NCBI GenBank assembly: GCA_004794655.1
Contig: SMMW01000039.1
Span: 186,001-250,000, forward strand
DNA length: 64,000 nt
DNA from: Marisa cornuarietis
Lineage: Eukaryota; Mollusca; Gastropoda; Architaenioglossa; Ampullariidae
Reading direction: 5' to 3'
Position numbers and translations under genes: made by a program. Shown piece by piece: positions 1 to 11,405 of the stretch (its first letter is position 1; every line of letters begins with the position of its first letter). The notes below the pieces were generated by a model that was not told the origin of the DNA, did not search any database, and saw nothing but the letters and a program-made list of their open reading frames with translations.

Positions 1-127
1 AGTGCCCCGTGTCCTATAAAGGGCCCAGTACTCCGCATCAACTGCACGATCTGTTTACAAATACTTTTGTAATTTTTTTGTAGAAAATATATTTTTGTAA
101 TACAAGTACATCCGGGATCTGTTTCTG

Positions 128-135
128 TATAAAAG
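128..135 (+). promoter_or_regulatory. TATA box of the secreted-precursor gene
   Basis: A canonical TATAAAAG lies about 150 bp upstream of the ATG at 286. Transcription would start near 158-162, giving a 5' UTR of roughly 125 nt. A second TATAAA-like match at 15-20 is farther away. Strong TATA boxes are more typical of highly expressed, tissue-restricted animal genes than of housekeeping genes, which fits a secreted product; that link is inference. Confidence 0.5.
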
Positions 136-285
136 GAGTCATGGCACTCGCTTTCTGCTGCATCCCGCCTGGCACGTGCATACAGCTACTTGAAAACTAC
201 TGAGGACTTGTGGCAGTGAACCGTTGGTGAGGTTTGACACCCTGATCAGCAGCAAGACTACGATTGCTATCGCCACTCGTTGACA

Positions 286-1304
286 ATGACCACGTTGGTG
301 TCGCTTCTGTCTCTCACTGCTCTGGTGCTTCTCCTGCTGACCGCAACTCCCAGCTCCTGCAATAAGTTGGCACCGGGCAGCCATCTTCATTCCTCCTCTC
401 GTGGCGAGGTCAAAGATGAGGGCGCGAGTGCTCCTGGTGACGTCATCGACAACGTAGTCGACGTGAAGGCTGAAGATTTTGTCGAGAAAGACACACGAGA
501 CGATCTCACAGAAGCACCAGAAAGCGCACTGAAAGACGATGTTTTGCAGACATTGAAGATTCCAGGGCTAAATGCAGGTAAAGTTTTTTTTAATTAACTC
601 GTTAAGTAATTTATTCTTTTTGCCCTGCTAATGAATGAAAGTAATAAAAGTAATTAGTCTCAATCTTTGTATTGTGTCCTTAACTAAGAGTTCACTCTTA
701 TAAGGATGTGTTGACGACTACTTTGCCGCAATCCGCAAAAATGTTTAGTCTCTTCTGTTCAATAATTTTCACGAAGGCGTTTCTTAAACATGGTTATACA
801 GTATTTACCGCGCTGATAAAATATTTATCGTGCAGGCAAAAGGTCGTTACAATTAGCCAATATAATTTAAACCCTACTCGTGTTCCCGCACAAGGGCGTA
901 AGATGTGTAGAAATCTTTCTTCTCTGAAGGTCTGTAGCCGACTGTCTTGTTTTTCTCTCCCAGACAAACTTGATGGCCTCCCGCCGTTGCAAAGCGATGA
1001 ACAAGGCACCAAGGTGACGTCATCGAGGGCCGCACGACGTCGCCGGAACGTAAATCCACTTAACGCATTTCACAGGACGTTCAGTTGGACTCACAACAGC
1101 CAGAGTGGCCAGACTTTGGAACACCACTACTCCAAATATGAAGACTACCCAGCCGCCGTTCGTGACTTCAACAACCTTGGTAGAGACCAAAGTTGGCGAG
1201 GAACTTATGATATTTCATTCCACAGAAATCCGTTGGATAATGCATTTATACAAATCCATCGTGTTGGAACCAACATTAACGGCGTTTACCATTATTTGCT
1301 ATAG
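286..1304 (+). CDS. Secreted, cysteine-free precursor with tetrabasic processing site (2 exons, 210 aa)
   Basis: Exon 1 is 286-577 and exon 2 is 964-1304. The donor GCAG|GTAAAG and the acceptor TTTTTCTCTCCCAG agree in phase 1. The ATG at 286 is chosen because it opens a classic signal peptide of about 22 residues (MTTLVSLLSLTALVLLLL, then a small-residue/Cys cleavage region). Residues about 25-111 are acidic (many D and E) and look like a pro-region. RRRR at 122-125 is a furin-type cleavage site. It would release an 85-residue C-terminal chain rich in Asn, His, Tyr and Arg with no cysteine, ending YHYLL. The architecture is signal peptide, acidic propeptide, basic site, mature chain, as in secreted peptide or protein precursors. 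I do not recognise the mature chain. No poly(A) signal is evident close to the stop. Confidence in the gene is good; its function is unknown. Confidence 0.7.
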
Positions 1305-4300
1305 CAGCAAATGATTGAAGCTATTCTGAGCTGTCTTTTCAACATATCTAAAAACCTAACAGCTCAGATAATTAGCGGTGCGGAGAGCCTACTTTCAGTA
1401 CATTAAGTGTCCGGGGACTTGATAATGTGTCAATGTGCTTCCTTTTTAGGGGACAGTGCACATTAGAATCATAAAAGCGTTTGATATCTCCAGGAAATTT
1501 AAAAAAATTTGAATTCATGATCTGATATAAGTAATCTCTTACTAAAAAAAGTTTAATGTAATTTTCCAAGACATACGTTTTGCATTTGAGATAATATTAG
1601 TAACAATATAAAGTCCGTTCTAATGCATACTGAACAAACATATTCAAAGGGCTTAGATAAAATTCATCTCGAGATGCACATAGTAAATGTTTATTTTCAT
1701 CTTATATCGCTTAATTAATATTGTCAGTTACTAACATCTCCTATCTTGTTTTCTACACGATCCATAAACACACCCATGAAATCATGCAGAAAATATTAAA
1801 TTTCTACCTTACTGCACAATACAATGACCATTAAACTACAGCTAGATCTTTACAATTATGCTAATAATACTGATTAAATTGAAGTATTTCAGTCATTCAT
1901 TAGACAAAGAAACAGGAGAAGGACTAAAAGGATGTACTGTCCCTTTAAATGAAGACGGATTGACACTTCCCGTTAAAGACTGCCATTATAATATAATCCT
2001 CGGCAGTCATGTGTTTTTTGTCTTATTTTTTTATTGCTTTTATATAGTCGCTTAATACGTCCTGGAGGCACTGAGCGGAAAGGTTACCATTATGAGTAGG
2101 AAGCTGAGATCGGGATGAACAACTCGGTTTCCCTCTCACAGAGATAGAAAGCGGTCACGTGACTCCATTGAATACCCGGTCTGGTTTCAGTGCTCAATGC
2201 TTTTCTACCCAATACGGGCCTTACACACCCGAAACAGATTCAGTCCATTGGACAACCTCCAGGTACTCAAACCTGTACTCATACTGAAAACTATACCAGC
2301 AACAGTCTTAATTTACGTTTTAAAAAGAATTTTCATTAATAAAAGAATCCTTCCAAAAAGCTTTTCTTTTGTTGTTGCAGTGTTCTAAAAACATTTCTAT
2401 TTTTATTGTTTGTCTGGCAGTAAGTGAAAGAGGTGTGAGATTGGCTGTCATTATGTTTGAGAAGAAAGGCGATCCAGATGTTCCAGATGTTTATAATCTT
2501 TGTCTCCTTACGCTTTCAACAAACAATGTACATCACTATTTCACACATACGAATTTGTTCACCAATCATTAATGGCGCCTTGTGCTGAGTCAACTTCCTT
2601 TGAAAATGATGTGCGTATTGCTTATTTGTGTGATGCTGAACACTCAACTCAAGTTTAATAACGGACTTGCTTTCAAAGGGTCTGCTAACACATTTTTATG
2701 TAAGAGTTTTTACAGTTCTTAAACTCACGTATAGTAAAACCTGAAAATAGCTTAATTTCTATATATATATATATACACCTGTAAAGTTTTCATCTTCAAT
2801 ATTCCAGGAAATAAATAATTGTTCCCCACCTACTCATAAACAAAAGTAATTAGTTGTTTATCTCAGTAACGAACTATTGAAACTCGTAATAGTGTTGAAC
2901 CTGACACAAACAGTAAATTTAGTTTCTTTTCTTTTAAATGATACAATATTAATAATAAAAGAAAATTTTTAAACAGAAATAGCAGATGACTGCAACAAAT
3001 CTTTACTTTGTAAACAAATGCTTTTGCAATATGTTTCAGCCACATGCCAAAAGAACTGGTTAACATAGTTTGTATAAAATTTTGCTTCATTCATCGAATA
3101 ATTGACGTGTGGTGTACCGACTGAGGTTAAGAAACAATCATGATAATGACAAAAAACACACAGGGAGACCAGCATTGCCCAGAGCACATTCCTAATCAGA
3201 TATTGCTCAGTATTTGACTATGTTTTGTGTGATTGTCATATAACAATTTGCAGCAGTCAAAAGTCGAACATTACTAATTTAGTTCAAACAACAAAAAACA
3301 CAAATTTCCAGATAACACTTTCTCTTGCAGCCGACACCGACAACTATTTTCCAATTTATTACACAATTCAAACCATGTCATTATAACTTTTGCGTTACAG
3401 TTCTGGTGCTACTATGAAAATTAGTCGCCACTCACTTTCTCTCAAACACACACTCCACGAGAATGATACGAACTATTATCTATTATTTCATCTTGATTGA
3501 TAGAAACATAAATTTCCAATTCCAAAGTTTAAAAAAACTTGCAATGCATATTTATCTATGAATTAATAACTTTTTTTTTATGGCATCCGCATCTAATGGT
3601 GTCAGAAAATAATATATACTAATATCAAACATTTGTTGAGCTTGTTGAAAAAGCTTTCTGCTTTCTTCCGATTCTTCCAAACTACTTTCTAATGTCACCT
3701 TTGCTCTATTTTTCTTATGTTTGCTATTATTAAGTTGTCACCTCACTACTTGTAGACTATTTTTGCATTCTTCATATTATCTTTTCAAATTATTAATATT
3801 CATCGCATAAGTATAATTTTTACTCATAGCAGGGAAACATTTCCAGTCGTAGTTTGTCTTAGAGAGTACTGCTCATGAACTTATCACCAGAGGTCAATGC
3901 CTTCATCTTTCTCCACGACATCTTCTCGAGGAACTTTATTGGAATTGAATGCTGTGGCACAGATAAACAGCATGCTAGCGGGATAGCTGCATGGTCAACA
4001 TGAAGCTGTTAGCTAAACTGTGAATAATAGTTTTACTCTTTATCCATCTGTCAGGGTCTTTACCCTCATCGCCATATTCTGAAATCTGATATTCAGAGAT
4101 ATTACAACAGAAGGCGAGACAGGGGGTTGCCGAAGACCCAAAATACACTGAAGTCATCACAGATATGGGGTGTTTACAGGTAGAAAGTCTCTTTGACATA
4201 CCTGGGACATTGAAGACTCTTCCCAAGTATTGCTGTAGGAGCTGGCTGTCTACTTGTTTCACGCACACACCTTTGGGAATATGTGATCACTTACATTCTT

Positions 4301-5992
4301 CGTTCACTTCATGCATGCCAAGAAAACCTAGGGCCAGAAACGTGAGACCAACCCTCGTAACATTTTAGAGAAAATGTTATATTCTCTACTGTGTAAACTT
4401 TAAAGAGAAAACAGCGGTGTGAAATTTCACATTTGCCAGAATCAGTATTATCTCAATACTGTGGGTGTTACTAAAAGTGAAAAAAGTTTTTCAAGCAGGA
4501 TTTCTCCTCCATCTTACCCTGTTCTTTACAACAACATTCGCAGTCGGAATTAGCAAAAAGAATCAGCATGATAATTTAAAAGTATCTTCGCTTTAATTAT
4601 CTTTTTCACACGTCTGGGGCGTTTTAATCATAATTAATCAAACCCAAAACTATAATTTTCCTAAAAATACCAAGATAAGAACACCTTGCAATACCTTCCC
4701 TGAAAATTGCTAAATACTGATCAACTTCAATCTTCCCTGTACACGTTTTACCAAATTTGGAAACGTTAAGAAAGTTTTGTTGTTTCCTTTCGCTAACCCA
4801 TTCATGCGTTTCTATTGTTGTGGTTGATTACATGGATGTTCTGGTACTGAACACAGCTTTGTAGAGCGTTGGCCTGAGAGTCTAGATTCCTGGGAACGAC
4901 CTCTGTGACAGAAGGTACAGAGAGTATTTAAGAGGACAACGGTACGCAAAATTAGTTTTGCGATTGTGAACATCCCTTACTATGCCACGCATCCCTCTTC
5001 CGGAGTGCACCCAGTTGGCAAAAGTTCGTTCATCTGAACTATTGACACTGATTCACAGGGCAGGCCCTCGGGGGTTTTCTTTGGGTACTCCAGTTTCCTG
5101 TCCCCTCCCTCTCCCCTCACAGTGTGAAATCATCTCTAGGTGGAAGGACTTTCCTGCCAAAGCAAGCAGCCAACCAGCCAATGACCTTGCGGCGCAAGAT
5201 AAGACTGCAGGGGATGTGCAAATAAGAATTATTCCAAGAGGAAACAGACCATAAATCACAAGCACAGCCTTTAGCGTAAACGTATTGACCATGCCCTCGT
5301 CCAGCAGTAACCAACACTGTCAGGAGTTTACTTTCACCTGCCACTGCCACTAGGACTGGCTAACCAATGTTAGCTCTTTCGTTCAAAACATGTCGTCTGT
5401 AAAGTTGTGTCAAGTTTGCACAAGCCAGCAATTGTCTGCTGTAGAGGCATTTTCAGGAGACAGGGACCTGCAGCAACAATGGCATTGAAGACCGCAACAC
5501 ACGTTGCATACATCTCTGGTTAGGTGCAACAGTATAAAGGTCGTTCATAACTGGGCAAAGTGCCCAAGCGTCGAACTAATAAAGTGTCCCGATGTTTCAT
5601 TGTATTGGTAGATGTCACGGTGATGTACTGGCAAGCAAGTCTGGTTTCAACATGTTGACCAAAGTTCCAAAGTCCCGAACGTATGGTTTAAAACCGTTGG
5701 TTTCCTGTGAACTTCACACACGTACAACTTGGCCAAACCTTCTACATTTGTCCATTTAACAACCATCTTAAGTGACGAGTCTCTCTAAAAGCGCATAATA
5801 CAAATTTCACAGCTCGACTCTAGTCTAGACTACCCAAATGTCACCTGGGTAGCCCACAAGTACCTGTTGTTCCAAACAAACTTTATCGTAAAAAAATGAT
5901 ATCCTAGATATATTCGATAGATGAAAGTTGATACATGAACTAAAAATAAAATAAGAATTTATTTCGTCAGTGACATAGCTCGAAGAACATGT
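1305..5992. other. Non-coding, AT-rich sequence
   Basis: No convincing gene on either strand. Open frames here are short (at most about 97 codons) and lack paired splice signals. A short AT run lies at 2759-2775. The frame at about 2421-2572 follows an acceptor-like TTTGTCTGGCAG but has no identifiable upstream partner. A small stem (CTACCCA...TGGGTAG) occurs near 5830-5852. Confidence 0.5.
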
Positions 5993-7596
5993 TTTAAAGA
6001 ACAAACCGAGTGCAACATTTTTTTCTGTATGATTGGGTTAAGTTCATTTAAAAATAATAATTCCCAAAATATGAGTTAATAATTATGCTTAATTTTAAAT
6101 ATATAAGCCTTCAAACATCGGCATTCTCACCTGCAACTAGGAATGCAGGAGAAAATTACTCTCCTATACTAAAGAGTTCTCTTACACGCCAGTATTAGCT
6201 GTAACAGTGAGTGTGGCTCAGTTAAAGAAATGTGTGAATGTCTTCCAGTCAAATGAAGAAACATCGCTCAGGTTGTCGTGTTTAAGAAGCGATCTTTTTT
6301 GCCCAGAATATGAAACAGCTGATCGAGTTTGGAATACAGCCTTACAGATTGGAACTTTATTTAGAATCTTTGACTGAAAAAATAATAAAGGGTCCAAACC
6401 GATTTCATTCAATAGACCGGTAAGTAAAATCGTCTCCAGGTCAAAATTTAATGGGCAACAGTCACGGTCATTGCAGTCTGTGTTGTATTATTACTGATTG
6501 TCTGTTACTAAGTGGGCACATTTGAGTTCATTCTTCCACATGTATTATTGTTAATAAAATATAAATAAATTTAAATGTGCGTTTCTCTAAGATAAACTCC
6601 TGTTATTTTTTCTTTGAAAGATGGTTAATTTCAAGCGTTGCATTTTTAGTTTATCGTTACAACTGACTGCTGATAATGACTTTTTCACCATTAAAAATAT
6701 AACAATAGTCTGAAACATGCTTATCGAGTAAAAACTTATTTCTTCCTCATTTAGCTGCATGTAAAATTTACTATTTACTGATACTCGCACTGTTGCACAT
6801 GCTCCTCTTATGTTTATCCCTCTCAATTCTTTTTTTAACTGTTTTAAGCCAGCACATCAATGGTGCCCTCACACTGTCAGTTGTTTTTAGCATTGTGTTG
6901 GATACAGATTCGACGGATGATTTGTTTATGACTGCGTGTTGCTTGTAGACCTGAACGGTGTATAAACCGTGGACGTTGCATATCTGGTGCTTGATCCTTT
7001 TTATGTTTTTTTAACCACCATTCGTACTTGGTTTTAACAGCTCGTGGTTTTGTATAGTAAGCACTGCTGTAGTATGAGGATTTCTTCGTTTTACTGAAAG
7101 TCCAAGATTTGCTTGTACTGTATAAGTGACTGTATAACAATCACTTTGAAATGTTTTGAGCAAATTCTTGAGTGCGGTGTGGGGATGAAGTTCGCACGCC
7201 ACCTTTGAACAAAGCAGAGACCTGTATATATACATCTCTGAACAAAGTTAATCCCCTTGCATCTGTTGCCATCTTCTTTAAAATTTCCTTAATGAGTACA
7301 AGCTAACGCCATCTGAGTGTCGAAGAGAACATTCAGCAACAGCACAATGTGTCCTGGTCTATTTTCTTTTACCGAGGATTACATCTTTTCTCTTCGAATT
7401 CAACTCATGCAGACGGCGCCATTTTTAGAAATACTTCCATTCCATCACTTTAGGTTTTCTCGACAAATCCAGGTGTGCGTAAGAGAAAAATATTAATATA
7501 AAATCTCTCGTGCCTCTTTTTCATACAATACCACAGGAATATGTTTTTGTGATACCTTCCAGCGATTTTTGCTGAGCAATCGGGTTAGCCTTTAAA
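5993..7596. mobile_element. 1.6-kb TIR DNA transposon, non-autonomous, copy 1
   Basis: The left end reads TTTAAAGAACAAACCGAGTGC. The right end, reverse-complemented, starts TTTAAAGGCTAACCCGATTGC, giving matching terminal inverted repeats of about 20 bp. The whole element recurs in direct orientation at 56574-58159, including shared internal stretches such as a reverse-strand frame starting MQLNEEEISFY (6587-6826 here). All reading frames are broken and no transposase catalytic core is recognisable. I infer a decayed or non-autonomous DNA transposon; the superfamily is unknown, and a TTAA-like target is possible from the TTTAAA ends. Confidence 0.7.
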
Positions 7597-8197
7597 GAGA
7601 GACTCAGCCCTGGCGACGGCCACAAATCAATTTCTGTTGCACCAACACAAGCATTACTCGATGTTCGCATATTGTACAAGCGTTACTATTTGTACAAGGT
7701 ACTTGATAAATGTCAGTAGACACACTGAGTAGCTGACAATAGACAAAATATGTAGATGGAAGTGGGTAATCTGATAGCTGGAAATAGTTACAACTCGGAA
7801 AAAAGTAAATATTTATCTAGGAAGCATAATTAAATGTGGCAGCCAGTTCCTCATACTGCATTACCATACAGACACCAGACGTATTAGCAATGAAGTACAG
7901 AATGGACAGAATGTTGCTACAATGACCCTAGGGCAGCCTTTAGAGTTTATTTTGTGTCTCGCCAAACAGCGTGCGAGTCACCGTAGTTGCTGCAACATTG
8001 TGTCTAGACTACCGACAGTCAGCGCCAGACTAACTGGATGATGTGTTTGCCGTCAGTGTGTTGATGTCAGTGGGCTGGTCGCCAAGAGTTCAGTCTGGGA
8101 GAGGCTCGGAATTCTAGCATTCGACAGACTTCTGCAGTTTGATTAATTTCATTGCCCTGCTTGGTATCCGAATGCCCAAACGTATGCTTATTTGCTA
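7597..8197. other. Intergenic sequence upstream of the small membrane-protein gene
   Basis: No coding potential or repeat was recognised. It would contain the promoter of the gene starting at 8320 or of an upstream untranslated exon, but no TATA box or CpG-rich promoter block is obvious. Confidence 0.4.
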
Positions 8198-8201
8198 GTG
8201 C

Positions 8202-8246
<45 letters not shown>

Positions 8247-8302
8247 CGTGTGTGTGCGCGCGTGCGTGTGTGTGCGCGCGTGCGTGCGTGCGCGTGTGCG
8301 TG
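8198..8302. repeat. (TG/CG)n microsatellite
   Basis: About 105 bp of alternating TG with interspersed CG steps, a purine-pyrimidine tract with Z-DNA potential. It lies 18 bp upstream of the proposed ATG at 8320. Open frames of Cys-Val or Thr-His repeats across it are artefacts of the repeat. Confidence 0.9.
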
Positions 8303-8319
8303 AACACAACGCAGCATTC

Positions 8320-10385
8320 ATGACAGTGTCAGGTTCTGCCGAGGGTAAGTAATTTTGCCCCCTTTTATTTCCTACTGATTTTACTTTTCTTTACCTGGTC
8401 AGTATTTCATTTCTATCTTTCGGAAGGCTGCAGGACACCAAAGCCATTGAATATGACGCTCATGAGAAAGAAGATCAGTAGACATATGTCTGTTGTTATT
8501 GCAATAAGACAAGAACGTGGGACATTAGTGACCTTAGACTTGCTGGTGTCACAATAAAATCCTCGACAAGTGTTATTTTGAACTTTTCATAAGGATGTTA
8601 ACGGATTTCCGATTTTCATAAAACAAATGAAGGATTCTTCCACTTTATAGTCGTATGGAAAAGTTTGTGTTACGAAAGTAATGAATAAATTTCAACTCAA
8701 GCTTAATCTATATCCGTTTTAGTAACGGACGATTAAAATTCATTAGTTATTATTTTTTTTAATTTCTTAAATTTTTTTTTCAATATTCGTGCACCTCTGT
8801 ACATTATTGAACCTTTATCGTAACACTTTAGACCTACCTACTGTATTTGGTATATTCGCTAGAAAAAACCTGCTAAGGTTTCAACACAAATGTAAGCACG
8901 TACGCACACTCATACAGACCCAAATCCCCTATAAACCTTTACATCTCTACGGCCAATTCATTCTTATCCTTGGTGTCTACTTGTTTTTTTTTTTTTGTCT
9001 TTGTGTATTTATTTATGTTACAGACCGGAAGCGCTAATGTCCTTAAGGATGACCTGCAAATTCGGCACCACGAGAGTCTACCCGGGGTACTTAATGCGCA
9101 GTGCTGGTCACTTCTGCTTTAGCGGGCAGTGACTAAAGGTCCCATGACAAATATCTAATGTCCAGAGCCCCTGACGCTCTGTTTCGTCCCTGTCCCACGC
9201 AAGTTCCGGCGGAGTAGTCGCGTGTTATTATAATAGATGCCGGTTACCTTTGCTGACGTGGATCTTTCGTGTTTAGGAGCGAAGTGCTCTCGGCAAAAGG
9301 ACCTTACCACTAAGTGTCTGTATTCCTCTGAACACAGGCCAGCCAACTGTCCTTTTCAAATATCCATAGCTCAGGGGCCAGTTGCACAACACGTTTCTAA
9401 ACCTTAAAACTGTTCTAAAGAGGCAAAATCTCTTCTAAGCCATTTTGATTCATACAAAAAATTGTACTGACAGGACGGAAAGTCAGACTTAAACAACTTT
9501 ATCTTACATAAAGCAGTTTTAGTTTTAAAAATTATAAAATTGTAGTGTTTACTTTAAACTAATTATCTAAATAGAATTAAGGCCTAAAAGTGTTTAAAAT
9601 TAGAAATGTGTTGTGCAACTGGCCCCAGACCTCTTCAAAATAAATGTCCACAATCGCATGTGACTTACTAAAGAGAATTTGTCCCTCGTTAAGCTCGAAA
9701 TGCTCTCACACTGGGCTGTTTCTCTGCTCACTTGTGTATTCTTATCCTTGTTGTCTTATGAGTATTTTTAATTAGGTAAACATAACAATGTAGTTTCATC
9801 TGTTAGTTAAATATGCTACCGCCTCTACGACAATGCAAAACTCAGAAATAACTGGTAATTAAGGGTGAGAGTCCAAATGCTTGGTTCGCTGTGAACTTTA
9901 AGTGATTCACTGTGTCTAGGGCTCGGCATGTGAAAGGCGTAGCTCTAATCCATGCTGTTACCACAAAAACTCCAGGCTTCCTCTTAACAAAGTGTTTCTG
10001 TTTATTAAGACTAACGTTTGTAAGATAATACGGACTAATGTCCATCTCGCAATTTTAGCAAATTCCTCATTTCGAAAATAAGATGGAATAACTGGTAAAG
10101 ACAAAACCTATATCAGATACAATCAACAAGGGACTAAGATGAAGTCACACTATGTCTTGTGTTACCTCAAGCCGAGGACGTGAACAGCATCTTGGACAAC
10201 AAGGAGCCGACGATAAAAAAGTCCCTGACAGCCGCACATTCCAAGGCCACAAAACCAGACAACAGACCGTCAGCGGTTGCTATGGGTATAACGGCCGGCA
10301 TCATCTTTACTCTCATAGTGGTGAGTCACTTTCCACGCAAATAGGAATGTGTGCATCATCCTGGTTTATCCGTGTGCGTGTGCGT

Positions 10386-10445
<60 letters not shown>

Positions 10446-11360
10446 CGCGCACCTAATTACGAAAAGTCGGATATACGACTATAAATTAGTGACGAAGATT
10501 TATTTGACCACCCATGTCTTTATTTTTTGTCTTGGCTTAGTCAAGATAAGAACTCATTAACTGTTGCTCGCAAAGAACTAAAAGGTATAGGGTTATCTTT
10601 AACACATATGAGATAAATATGCTACACACATCTAAAATATTTCAGCTGAGATATTGCTCACAGTTAAACGTTATTACAGTTCTACATTTTTGTAAAATTA
10701 AAAATTTGCTTAACTTGAGAAAACTGTTTATTGTGTTAAAGCCTACTTTATCTGAAATTTCTTTAACTTAAGCTTAGGTAATTACTGTAGCGAATGTATG
10801 AAACTTTAAATTTTAAAAAATTAAATGCTTGGTTCTTTTCTGTTAAAGAATGCTGTTAATAATTGAGAATTTTTGTTCGCAAATTTTGTTTTATTTAATT
10901 CAAAGCTATAGTTGGTGTGTTTTTGTGTAAATAATTGAGAGCTTTTGACTTTTTAAAAATATACAAAAATTAGACATTCATGAAATTGTAAAAATATATT
11001 TAAAACACCCAACTGTGATCCAATTTTAAAACTTTAAAGTGATTTGCAAATGTCACTCTTTCTGGGGATTCAGGTCTCATCTATCTAGGTGTGAGATTTG
11101 AAAATCCATGCTACCTATGAATAGTCTCACTTTCATGTTTGTGACAAAACACTATCACGTATTGTCATAATCTTTCAATCCGGGCATTTTACTTCCGGGC
11201 CTTGTGCTGTCGTCTGCTCGCTGTGCAGGTCGGGATCGTCCTGCTGGACGCAGCAAATCTGTGGCGTGATGTCAGCGGCATGCTGCAGAACATCGGCGTC
11301 TACTCCCAACGTGGCGATGTCGCAGATGTCCACAGGCCCCTGTCTTCGACAAGGTCTTGA
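8320..11360 (+). CDS. Small single-pass membrane protein (3 exons, 101 aa)
   Basis: Exons are 8320-8344, 10172-10320 and 11229-11360. Donors GAGG|GTAAGT and ATAGTG|GTGAGT and acceptors CCTCAAG| and CTGTGCAG| give phases 1 and 0 that join one open frame ending TGA at 11358-11360. The product has a short N-terminal segment, a basic/polar stretch (KATKPDNRPS, about residues 39-48) and one hydrophobic membrane segment of about 24 residues spanning the exon 2/3 junction (AVAMGITAGIIFTLIV followed by VGIVLLDAA). A hydrophilic C-terminal tail of about 35 residues follows. The phase match and the membrane helix continuing smoothly across the junction are the main support. The first exon is only 25 nt and is the weakest part; the true start may lie in another upstream exon. 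The exon-2 acceptor has a poor pyrimidine tract. No family was recognised. Confidence 0.55.
9374..9626 (+). mobile_element. MITE with GGGGCCAGTTGCACAA termini, copy 1
   Basis: The element begins GGGGCCAGTTGCACAACAC and ends GTGTTGTGCAACTGGCCCC, terminal inverted repeats of about 26 bp around a 253-bp AT-rich, non-coding interior. A second copy lies inverted at 22110-22369. It sits in intron 1 of the small membrane-protein gene. No clear target-site duplication is visible. Confidence 0.85.
10371..10444. repeat. (GT)n microsatellite
   Basis: GTGTGC units lead into a pure GT run, 51 bp after the exon-2 donor of the small membrane-protein gene. It is another GT tract downstream of a 5' splice site in this window. 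Confidence 0.9.
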
Positions 11361-11376
11361 AATCAGCACTGCAGCA

Positions 11377-11405
11377 CCCCCCCCCCCACCACCACCACCA
11401 CCAGC
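11377..11405. repeat. C-run followed by (CAC)n
   Basis: A run of about 11 C followed by five or six CAC triplets, 17 bp beyond the stop codon of the small membrane-protein gene, within its presumed 3' UTR. Confidence 0.8.

Noticed and set aside
2369..2572. Frame after an acceptor-like site downstream of the secreted-precursor gene
   Set aside because: The gene already ends at 1304 and no donor or partner exon is evident; likely chance.
4982..5350. Overlapping 77-90-codon frames on both strands
   Set aside because: No domain, signal peptide or splice context; mutual overlap suggests compositional chance.
8067..8352. Long Thr-His / Cys-Val open frames on both strands
   Set aside because: They are translations of the TG/CG microsatellite; the same applies at 10351-10560, 15409-15988, 25141-25356 and 27983-28240.
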